From positions 62,001 to 126,000 of the forward strand of contig JADIIX010000013.1 in assembly GCA_027604505.1 (NCBI GenBank): DNA of 64,000 nt, in the 5' to 3' direction. Origin of the DNA: Gonapodya sp. JEL0774 (taxonomy: Eukaryota; Monoblepharomycota; Monoblepharidomycetes; Monoblepharidales; Gonapodyaceae). The stretch's first letter is position 1, and the number at the start of each line of letters is the position of its first letter. A program made the position numbers and the translations under genes. Positions 1 to 10,500 of the stretch are shown here, in pieces. The notes below the pieces were generated by a model, which saw only the letters and a list, made by a program, of their open reading frames with translations, had not been told where the DNA came from and did not search any database.

Positions 1-507
1 GATCAACAGGAGTGAAACTGGGTGCAGCTCTTCGGATACACCGACATGTCTCTATCACCCAAACCGTCGTAATCGGCAGTATTTGACATGCGAACAAACC
101 CGCGCTTGCGCTGTTGTTGAAGCAGGGAAAATCAAAGTCCGGTACTGGAAAGGAGGGGAATGGGACAACCTCCAGAATCAGCAATTGCCGTGCAAAGCCA
201 GAGACCACGTGGACAATTGTCCGGAATGCAAAGAATACTGCAAAGCTAGTACGTGTCTAGCGACTCTGTTGTGTGATTGTCACACACAACTAACATCATT
301 CCTTTCGGTGAACTCAGAGCATCCAGACCACCCTAATCACTTTTACGGGTACAAGCATGAGCATCATCCCGAAAATTCACGCCACGGTTATTGCACACAT
401 TGCAAAGTGAGTGCCATAGTGAATGTTTCACACCTTCTGGCAGCTCACTTCCGCCCAGAAAAGTATAGGGAACTTGAAAGAAGGACTCGAAAGGCATGTT
501 AAGAAAT
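1..507 (+). CDS. Cys/His-rich protein with BED-like C2HC finger, copy 1 (5' end outside window)
   Basis: Exons inferred at <1-248, 318-406 and 459-507, continuing to 585-632. The first exon is open to the window edge, so the start lies upstream. The segment has a Cys-rich first half (CPECKEYC), a His-rich stretch (KHEHHPEN), then CTHC followed by 13 residues and HVKKC, giving C-x2-C-x13-H-x3-C, a BED-like C2HC finger. Intron 249-317 is phase 1 and intron 407-458 is phase 0, one residue after the CxxC pair. Both positions and phases recur in the copy at 2506-3078, so the two segments are paralogous. BED-type fingers usually bind DNA and often come from transposases, but no transposase domain is visible. 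DNA binding is inference. It is unresolved whether this is a separate gene or the 5' part of one gene running to 4314. Confidence 0.6.
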
Positions 508-1960
508 GTAAGCCCCAACCTCACTCACCGTGATGGCATCATCAAGCATCTCTTGTGTATCTTCTTGCTTGCATGTTTCCTCAGGTAAAGACCTTGAATC
601 ACGTCTTAAGCAAGTCGCTGCCATACCGTCAGGTGAGTTCTTTGTGGACACGACAAAACTCGGGACGGGGTTGCAGCCGAAGAAGGTCCATATTCCCATA
701 GGTGAGATAGAAAATCTGATACCTCCAGCTTTTGAGGCTCCTCCCTTTATATCACCATCACTCGGAAATCATCAACAAAACTTTGGAGACGTGTCCGGTG
801 TGGAGCCAATGCAAGGTAAAATTACCATATTCAATATCAACAATTGCACCGAACAAGGTCTTGATAGAATGTCTTTTCCCACAGGCATTGAACGCGAGAG
901 CCTGTCTAACGTGACGCAATCACAAGGTGTAACTGATGCAGTGAATTCTTCCGGATCAACGAATCCAATGTTGCTCGTGTCAAATGGTGACTTATTTTAT
1001 GACAAGTTTTTAATTCTCGCCAATTGACCTTCGGCATTCCTGATTAGAGCCGCTGCAACAACCTGAAGAACTTATTTCGGCACCGAGTTTTGATCAGAGT
1101 AATATCAATGGTCAGTTGTTATCAGCTTTCATCGGACACATCATTGAATGCGTGCACTGAACTTCTGCCGTTCATGTTAGCAACACGTCAAATTCAATCC
1201 ATATGCCCGCCAGCAGCTCGCATCAACAGCTATCCTCAAGTGAAACTGACAATTCAATCGAACACTGGTAGGCAGAAACTCACAATGTTGAAATCATGGT
1301 TAGCTAAAGTGCCCTGCTAAAGCATTAAGTTATAACTGGAGCACCGACTACGTGTTATTCGATGATAAATTCGCGGGGGTTCAAGCGTTTCAGTCATCCG
1401 GAAAAACTCTTGAAGTTCTTGTAATTCCAATGACTTCACCAATCTCGAATACAGAGCCTGTTCGTGTCATATTGGAAGAACATGGTACTTTTGAGGGCAC
1501 ATTCTCCTGGTACGATGGTGAGTCTCAGGTTAGAAGCAAGCCTGATGTTTGCCAAGCAGTTTCCTCATTACATTATCAGATAATGTACACAAATTGTTTG
1601 AAACCTTGGTCAATTCGCATGCTGTTGAGAAGGATCACCTTCGACTTGAGAATAATTATCTGCGGACTCGAGTTTCGGAACTTGAGATGATCAATCGACG
1701 GAAGACGAATATCATCATTCGACGTGAGAATGTCATTAGCTCTATGGTCACATGAATGTTCCCCATATTTCTCCAACTCAGCCACAATGAGCCCCATGGA
1801 CTTCTCAAGACTGACATATTTATCGATGCCATCATCTGCCCTTTATAGCTTGAAGCTTGAGCACGTGCGCTCTCTGGCTCACGGTATTCGGATATTAGTA
1901 AACTTGCGGCGCTTTGTGATCCTGCCTACTAACAACCTGAGGTGAGCTACCAGTCCAATG
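508..1960 (+). other. Probable continuation of the zinc-finger gene: Ser/Asn-rich exons and a coiled coil
   Basis: A short exon at 585-632 continues the finger in phase (KDLESRLKQVAAIPS). Further on are low-complexity Ser/Asn-rich stretches (about 740-1020), a possible exon around 1352-1520, and a hydrophilic heptad-like segment around 1570-1720 (VEKDHLRLENNYLRTRVSEL) that would form a coiled coil. Splice sites here are ambiguous and I could not build one continuous model. I recognise no domain family. Coiled-coil dimerisation next to C2HC fingers would fit a DNA-binding regulator, but that is inference. Confidence 0.35.
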
Positions 1961-2016
1961 ACTAATATGCGGGGATTTATGGCACAGATGCTTGCAGGCC
2001 AAAGCAAGGGTTCTTT

Positions 2017-4314
2017 GTGCACATAACCTTTCTTCACCCCCAACGGGGGTTGCTGCAAGGTTATCTTCATCATAGAGGAGTCGTGACAGAGGAGGAGTCG
2101 AGTGCCCTCCGTCGCATATGGCACCACCTGAAACGTCGCTGGAGAAAGAATGCAAGTGAAGCCCACACCCGATTGATTGTCGCAGAAGGGCGTTCAACAC
2201 CACAACAACTTGGACCACTGATAGAGTCCGAAATCGAGGATAATAGAGCGGCATCAGGTCGCATCTCGACGGTAAGTGTGCGCTAAGGTAAAATGGAAAT
2301 TCAAAAAAAAAAATTGTGCAATATTGGTGATCCACCATCTGTTCCGCAGGATCCAATCGCAGTCGCCTCACGCCATTCTCCAGGACCTACGGGCCTCGGA
2401 ACCGCACGTCCTTCAAACTCCAAAGGGATTCTGGTAAGTGATGAGTCAGTTTTAGGAACTCTGACGGGATCGACTGAGATGCTCCTTGTTGGTTATATTT
2501 TGTAGGATCCCCATCTGCACCAACAAGTCTGTGACTGCGGAAAGGTTGTAACGTGCGCCGAGAACTTGGTGCGCCTGGACGAATCAAAGAAATTGATCTT
2601 TGTCAACGAGCTTGGTGAATTCAAAGAGGCGGTCACTGATGTTCCTTGCGATGTGCTGGACCACTACAGGGAATGTGAGAAGTGGAAAGTTATGGTCGAT
2701 AAATGGTGCAAGATGAGTGAGTTTGAGTATCATTTTTTTTGTCATTTCCAACTCTGCTCTGAAACTGTTGGAACCCGAAGACAACTGTGGCACGACCCAC
2801 CAAAGGCACTTGATCGGGAAGGCACATCATCATCCGATTGAATACGCAAAGCTTCGTTGTTTTCACTGCCACGTAAGAATCCCAATGCATGAATGTCTGG
2901 TTTCCTCGACTTAACCAACGTGATCTACAGGAGAACGTTGGGCCCTCCAAGGAGAGGGCAGAGAAGCACATCTTGTGGTGCAACAAAGATGCTGAAGATG
3001 TTGAAGATGCTGACGATGTTCAAACCCTGGTCGGTTCAAGTTTGAGCGGGGATCGCATGAGTCGTGCTACTACAGCTGGTAAGCAGAGACGAAGATCGAT
3101 CGATGTCGCAGTTCACTAACCTGCAAATAATCAGGGAGAACAGCTGGTAAGTCTCTGAGCTCCGAGAATTCAGACGCAAAAAGTAAATCGGCAAAAGGTA
3201 GATCGCCGAAACAACGATCATATGACCGGGTGAGTCTTTACATATTCATCCTTCTCAGCATACTAGCCTCAAATCACTTCTATAGAATTTCTCGCCTTTC
3301 AAAATCTATCCCAAATCCATTGAAACGTCCTCGGGAACGTTCGTTTTGAGCTTGGACGATGCAAAGAACGTGAAATTGCTCATTTCGAGGAGGCAATTTT
3401 CCAAGATATTCTCGGATCCAGACCTCCTTTCCGCTTATACCATCATGTACTCACCATCTCGTGCATTCTCGTACCTGCGCATGTTTCGTGAGATCAAAAA
3501 GCTGCGGGACGTCGTTAGAACGCGATCTCCTCTTCGAGTCACGGACTTGGCTGGAGTGGCTGGCTCACCCGCTCTTCTCGCTGTTCTTTTGCTTTGCGTT
3601 GAAGAGTGCGGTCTGGAAGACCCTTCAGATGCAGAAAGCGTTGAAGAGTGCGGTCTGGAAGACCCTTCAGATGCAGAAAGCGACTCGCGAATCAAAGGCA
3701 AGACCGGTCTGCCCGTCGTCGTCCCAGAGAAAACAGTCGACGTCGTTCTGTTCAATCAGTTCGAGGAGGCGACGACTCCATGGGAGAAACGACTCGTTGG
3801 AGCGATCTGTGACTATTTCAGACGCCTTTCAAAAATTGATTTGAAGATCAGCGTCACGTGGAAGCATGGAGACCTCCTGGACGAAGATGTCTCGGATGTT
3901 ATAGGGGACGCAGACTTGACGTTGCTTGCCCACGGGGGAAAGCAGCTCATTCATCAAAGTCACGTGAGGTATGGCAACCGGGAAGAAGCCGAAGACAAAT
4001 TACGCGAGATTGTTTCACATGTGAAGTCCGAGGGGCTGTTCTTCTACGCGGACATCAGAGACACAAAAGACACAACCCCAGATGACCAAAACTTCTTGCA
4101 GTTTCTGAAAGCCCTCGACATCGTTAAATTCAAAATTCAATCGATAACGTGGGTCGGAGTGCATGAGGAACCGGAAGCTGGCTTCTATCGAGATGCACTT
4201 GGGCTCCGGGAAGACAGTCGGGAGTTTGTTCACGGTATGGCCACGCCAGAGTTCTGCTGGAGTATGGGCGGGCGGCAGCAATCCTCCGGTGGTGCCGGTC
4301 CGATCGAGAAATGA
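2017..4314 (+). CDS. BED-like C2HC finger protein with C-terminal methyltransferase-like domain, copy 2
   Basis: Exons: about 2017-2271, 2350-2433, 2506-2716, 2781-2872, 2931-3078, 3135-3229 and 3286-4314. All junctions have GT/AG ends and keep the reading frame. The order is: basic N-terminal segment; Cys-rich region (VCDCGKVVTC); His-rich GKAHHHPIEY; CFHC plus 13 residues plus HILWC (C-x2-C-x13-H-x3-C); a Ser/Lys linker; then about 340 residues. The last part has YSPSRAFSYLRMFREIKKLR, a hydrophobic strand/helix region (LAGVAGSPALLAVLLLCVEEC) and later strands (VDVVLFNQF, DADLTLLAH). This layout resembles a Rossmann-fold methyltransferase, but the glycine loop is not canonical, so SAM binding is unproven. 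An in-frame 42-bp duplication sits in this domain. The initiator ATG was not identified. Confidence 0.65.
3598..3681 (+). repeat. Perfect 42-bp tandem duplication inside coding exon
   Basis: Bases 3598-3639 and 3640-3681 are identical. The unit encodes VEECGLEDPSDAES and is repeated once in frame, adding 14 residues. Complete identity suggests a recent event or an assembly artefact. Confidence 0.95.
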
Positions 4315-7300
4315 GGCGGGGAACGGACAAAACCGTGGATGGTGCGTGCGTGACGGGTGGAGCGGTGACGGGCACGGACCGCATGAGCGAGGATACTGTG
4401 TGCGGACTCACTCGTGGGGTGCAGGGGTTGTTGACGAGCGCGTGCAAGTGTATTGGAAACCAGAAAACGTTCGCAATGTTTTAATAGTACTGTGTAGTCT
4501 ATGAATGCAAAGTGGTATTGTACCTTTACCTGTGTGGGACTCATGATTACCGAGGTAGATGCAGGACTGCAAGTAGAAGAGGAGCGGGTGTGTGTGCAAG
4601 GAAGGACCCGATGGGAAGAGACGGACGGGAAACAGCAGCTGGTATGTATGGAAACTTGGATGGATGGATCACCGGTACTGGGAGCGGGAGTGGGATCTGG
4701 TAGAGTGTGAGTACTTTGTCTGTTCTCACAGGCGGGTCGGCCAGTGCTGAAGGTGATCTCGCGAAAACATGCGATTTTCCAGAGCGACCATGGGACTCCT
4801 CTACGTACAAAACATTTCGGTTGCCCCCCCCCCCCCCACCCCTCGCACACACACACACACGTCATTGTTTGATCGATGTAAAGAGCGAGCAGGTCAGGGG
4901 GGCACACACCGCACACCGGTACTCCACTTAAATCAACGTGCAGACGGAAAATCAGCGAACGTTGTTGATTCGCGTGCTTTGTTGCTAGTCTTTGGGTTGA
5001 CCGCGTGTGACGCGTTGGAACTCGTTTTCTTGGAGGTCCGGAACCCTGTTGGGCAAATCGCGATGCGACAACCGAACTTCAAGGACAGAAGCACACCAGA
5101 ATTCGAGTAATAGACCATGCTACGAAATGGAATTATTATTGCTGCTTCACTTGTCCGTGGTTGGTTCTTTTACGCACACGACACGCAGACGCTGATCTAC
5201 ATATCTGGTACATGCGGTGGGTGGTCGGTGGGGTAAACTATGTTTATGTACCTGCCTGTACGGAAATCGAATTTCTCTGTTCCGTTCCAAAATAGAGAGC
5301 TTCTCCCTATAATACCACTCGCTCTTTGACAAAAAGCCCTTTTCGTCACACTCATCTTGGACGCGATTTCAAACTCATGCTGCCGGCCGGCCTCATGCCG
5401 CTTTCCCGGAGCGTCTCTGGTCTCCATGGCCCCCCGGGCCCCTCGGCGCACCCAGCCTGAATCCGCTTTTCTCGCCAAAACTGCCCGCCACTCGCCCCTC
5501 ACCGTTGACCGTCGGTGGCGTCGGCGGCGTCGCGGCGTCTCGACGTCCCCCACTCACTTGGGGGGGGCGCATCTTCCGTTTGGTATCGTCATCGGCACAT
5601 CGGCACCACCACCTCACCCCCGTGGCAAGTGGGACCGTCAGAGGTGAGGTCTCCCTGCGGCGTGCGGGTGGTGTAACTTGGGGAACGGTGGGTATACGTA
5701 AATCGAGTAGGGTGAGTTCTTGTTGCGACAGATGAAACATGACGGATTATACTGGAGACTTGACATTTTCCATCGGAATCGTAAACCTGTTTGTTGGTCC
5801 TGGAACTTTATGTGATGATGTCCGGGCTCCAGCGAACCAGCGAACAATGGTGAAACCACTGCACACCGACCGGTGACGGCTCTTGTATGGATCACCACCC
5901 ACCCACAGTGTGAACCGATTTTGTCCTTTTACGTGGAAATGTACATGCTCGACCGTCTCCGTCGTTGACCTGCGATGACTCAAGTTGTGACCCCATCGCA
6001 AGACACGAGATTCGGTGGTGAAAGGCTTGGGATTGTCGAGATGACGTTGCCCTTGTTCGGTGTAATTGGAGCCCTGGTAGTTGGAGTGTACCGAGGAGAA
6101 TTACAGATACCTCATGGCACCGACCCTGCACCAGATCCATCCCCACCAGGTGCTTGCTGAATCTTAATTGCATTTGTACTACTCAAGTGCATCCCACGAG
6201 AGAACGGGTCGAGGGGGAGGGCGCGCAATGATCAAGGGCTACAGCTACCGACGTCGGCACACAATACAGTGGGAAGCAACTAAAACCGCTCCAGCAACCA
6301 TACAATTCATCAATTCATCACTGTTGGGTGCGCATGGGCCATGACTGGTGTAGTTGTGCGTGCCTGGTAACACTGGACCGGGACCGGTGACACCAAAGTG
6401 GCAGGTGATGGTGGATGACGTCAAGTCAAGATTCAAGATCTTGTCTGTTTGCACTGGGGAAAATCCCCCCGCTAGTACCAACCCCGGGGTGACGGGGGAT
6501 CTCATGGGGTCGAGTCGGAGTGTGGGAGCGTGGGAGTGCGTAAAGTGTGGGTACGAAGGATCAAAGCGGGACATTGAGGGATTCCAATCATGGGATGTGT
6601 GATGACAAACTGACCCGTGGGGATGTGTGATTATTATGGCGCAGTGGGGAGCCATTGGGGATATGGGAAGGGGACGCAAGGGGTGCCGGAGGTCACGCGG
6701 GGTTGGGCCGTACTGGGAGACGTTGGACCTGGGGGACGGGGGACACAGAGAGGGACTGGTGGTGTATGAGATGTATTGCTGTTTGCCGTGCTGTTGATTG
6801 AGCACTTTGGGGAGTGGTTGCTCGTTCGGGGGTGCGGTGGTGAAGGTGGGAACTGGCCCGTGCATGGGTGCGCACAGTCTGGGAACACGAGGAGCGTCGC
6901 TTCGGTTCTGTGCAGCGTAGAAGTGAAAGAATGGAATGCACAGGTATACGCGTATATTGCTTTTGTTTCGTTCTACTTGTGAACTGTAAACAAACAAGGC
7001 GGGGACGAAATGACGAATGTGCCTTATAACGGAAGGGCTGCAGGACGGGTCCCTAGGTCGTGCCCAGAGACCCGTCAAGGAGACGGACCAGGGTAGGTAG
7101 GCACCGGTACCAGGGAGATGGAATGGGATGAGGCGGAGAGAGAAGTGAAGAGTTGAGAAGCGGAGGGAATTGGGGACAAAAGGACAAAACGGACGGGGAG
7201 AGGGCGCAAAGGGCGATGACGATGGAAACAAATGGAATGAGAAGGGAATGAAATGCAAAACGAGAGTAGAATTAATACAAGAATAAGATGAACGGAGCTT

Positions 7301-7579
7301 TCTTTTCTTTCTTTCTTTCTGCGATCAAGTCAGGAACGATCAGAAGAATTTCGATAGGCAGAACGTGTTTTGGCGGCGTGGCCCGGGGAGCGGAACAGCA
7401 CGTGATGGTGACGAGAAGATTGGTCATGATTGGGGGAAAGGGGGGACAGAAAAAAGGGAAGGAGAAAAAAAGGAGGAGAATATTGAGGTGAGAAAATCGA
7501 ACTCAAAAACGGGGAGAATTCGCGATTCCGGGGCAGGCGACAGAATGCGTTCGAATGCGAAAATGGGGGGGGCGCAGGT
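4315..7579. other. 3.3-kb stretch without a supported gene
   Basis: Long open frames occur on both strands (for example 6245-7258 minus), but they are compositional, Pro/Ser/His-rich, and have no recognisable domain or convincing splice structure. A C14 run (about 4824-4837) is followed by a CA dinucleotide tract (4845-4860). The part next to 7580 is purine-rich and probably contains the 5' UTR and promoter of the downstream PP1 subunit. Confidence 0.5.
4824..4860. repeat. Poly-C run and CA microsatellite
   Basis: Fourteen consecutive C residues, then ACCCCTCG, then about eight CA units. Simple-sequence DNA in the intergenic region. Confidence 0.9.
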
Positions 7580-10500
7580 GTGGTGTCATCACGGGTTTCA
7601 GAGTGGCCAGTTCAAAGTTCAAAACTGAATGGGCTCGGACGAAATCGGCGAATGCAAGAGACGCGCAATGCAGGAACAGTGGGAATGTCAAGTCTGTACA
7701 AGAGCGGCAACGTGGGAGGGGCCGGGACGGTGCGGACGAGTCACCGGCTGCCGTCGCCTGCGTTGAGTGGGAGTGAGTCACGCGGAGACTCGGACCAGGC
7801 GGACGACGAGGACCCGGAGAGCGGCGAGGACGCGCGTTGGGACGATGCGATGGAGGCAGAGACGGCGGGGAGCGGGCGGAGAGGCGGCGTTGGAGTTGGA
7901 GTTGGAGTTGGAACGGGAACAGGGACGGGAGTTGCGGGAACGGGAACGGGAACGGGAACAGGACATGCACAACGGACACCCGCAGACGCTGCATCACACG
8001 CACAGCAACTTGCAGCTCGCACTGCTCAGTCCCGTGTCTCGTTGCCCACTGCGCCCACGGACGCGGACTCTGCTCAACTCAACCTCCAAAACCATTCTCC
8101 CGCCACCCCCACGCCATCGCACTCCCCCTCTGTCACTCCCCCACTCTCTGCGTTGGCGTCGCCCCCGTCGTCTCCCCGCATTCGCGCCTTCTCCGCTCCC
8201 GCACCGCGCTCGCCTGCTCCCTCGCTCTTCCCCGCTCATCAACCAGCGAACCCGCTCCCCATCCCTTCCCCACCCTCGCCTCTGCCCCTCTCCTCCTCCT
8301 CCCTAAACAGACGCGTCCGCTCCGTCTCCGCCACCTCCGCCCTCGCCCCGCTCCCCCTCCCCTCCTTCTCCCTCGCATCCTTCTCCCCGCCCTCCCACTC
8401 CTCCTCCCTCGCATCTTCCCCCGCTCCTTCTCCGCCTCAAACCCTCGTCTACGCCCTCATCAGCTCCTCCCGCCGTCCACAGCTCCCCTCCCCAGCCTCC
8501 GCAGCCGCCTCCCGCGTCCTCTCCTTCTCCCCAGACGCTCCAGCCACAGCCACCGCAGCCTCGGTCGCCTCCTCGTCCTCTCCGGCCCGCTCCATCCGCT
8601 CGGTGAGATCAATAGACTCGACTCCCCCGCGAGACCGAGACCGCGACCGCGACATGCGCACGGCCTCGGCCGAACCACCTGTCGGTCCTACCACAACCGA
8701 GTTCGATTTTGCGCAGGGGGCCGCATCAGCTTTCACGGGCGGTGTGGCTGCAGAGTCGCCGCCGTCCAAGTATCCAGATGAAGGGAAAGGTGGCGGTGAT
8801 CACGGACGAAACGAGTTGGAGTACGAGTACGAGTACGGACACGGACGTGCACGGGGTCGTGGACGGGGTACGGTGTCGGACCCATCCGAATCCGCCCACC
8901 CACCACAACCTCGCTCTTCCAACCCGCCAACCGACCCTCCGCCCCCCTCGTCCACGTCCAACTCCACCACCCCCACATCGTCTTCCCCTCCGTCCTCCTC
9001 CTCTTTCCACCAGTTCTCCCACCCGTCGGCATACACCTCGTACAGCCCGGGTGTCCCCAGATGGCCCGGCTCCCCCCCGCAATACGTCTCCGCCCTGCCC
9101 CGCAACTCCCCGCCACCTCCACCTCCGACCACTCCGCCTTGCCACTCTTCACCACCGCGGGGTGGTCATACCACCCCCGCCACGCCAGTCGGCACCGGCG
9201 CCACGGGCACGCGAAAGCCCCACCCGCAACCCCGCACCATCTCCCCGACACCCTCCCGATCCCGCAGCCCCACCTCGTCCATCGACGAGGAAGCGCCGTA
9301 CCCGCTCTTCTCAATGTCGGCGGCTCATGACCCCTTTGCCTCCTCGGCATCGTCCGCGCCCCTCGCATTCCCCACACCCCACACGCGCACACCAACGTTC
9401 CCTCCTCACCCTGTTCTCATCGTGCCACACCCCTCATCCAACTCCACAACCACAACCACGTCCACACCCCCCCTCGCCCCGCCCACCATCCCACCCCCGC
9501 ACTCGCCCACCACCACGTCCCGTTCCGTCCCCCTCCACCACCCCTCGCCCACCCGCCACCACCACCGGTCCACATCCGCGACTGCCACCGCCGTGTCGGC
9601 GGTCGCGGGGTCCGCGTCGGCGTCGGCGTCCGCGGCGTCGGCCGGTGCTCCTGCTTGGGTTGGGGGGGCCACGAACGTGCCCGTGACAGTGAGGCTGGTT
9701 GTGGACTCGGACGAGGAGGACGGCGTGGGTGGAGGTCCACAGGCGGGGAAGAGGGCGGGGGCGGGGGCGGATGAAAAGAGGGAGCGGGGTGGGGACGGGG
9801 GGGAGAAGGGTGGCGATGGGAACGGGGAAGAGGACGGGGACGGGGACGGGGACGGAGAGGCAGAGGGAGACGGAGGCTTGTTCGTGGCTGCAGGTGGGCG
9901 GCGGTCCGGCACGAACGCCGTCTCGACATCGACATCGACCTCGACCGGCACCGCCACCGCCACCGGGACTCCTGCCGGCCCCGGCATCTCCTCCGTTCCA
10001 CCACCCACACTCGTACTCGGAGCACCACCCGTCTCGACCTCCACCTCCGCTCCACCAACCACAACCCCATCTCCATCTCCCCCGACACCGGGGTCCGTGT
10101 CCGTGTCCGTCGTGTACCGCGACGATTCCGCGTCTCGCGATATGTTCGCACCCGAGATGCCGGCCGGCCGGGGACGGCGGAGTAGGTCGCCCGGGGGGCC
10201 CGACTGGGTCGGAACCGGAACTGCCGGTGGAGCGAGGGTGAAGCACTATGGCGGTATGGGTATGGGGAACGGGCAACTGCATGGGAGTGGAACGGCCACC
10301 ACGGCCAACGGACACGCGCAAGGACGTGAAAACGGCACCGTACCGCCGCCGGCCACGTCGCCGTCGCAGGGTGCGGGTGCGGCGGTCGGTGTGGGCGGTA
10401 TGAAACGAGTGCAGTCCGTGTCGGTGTTGCCGTCTGCCACGGCGGTGGGGGAGGACGGCAGTCTCTACGGCGCTGGGGACTCGAGGCGGAGAGAGTCGAG

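Noticed and set aside
1-3078. Transposon origin (hAT-type) for the BED-like fingers
   Set aside because: No transposase catalytic domain, dimerisation domain or terminal inverted repeats are visible; the downstream domain is different.
6245-7258. 337-aa open frame on the minus strand
   Set aside because: Composition is Pro/Ser/His-rich, with no domain and no splice support; it reflects a biased intergenic sequence.
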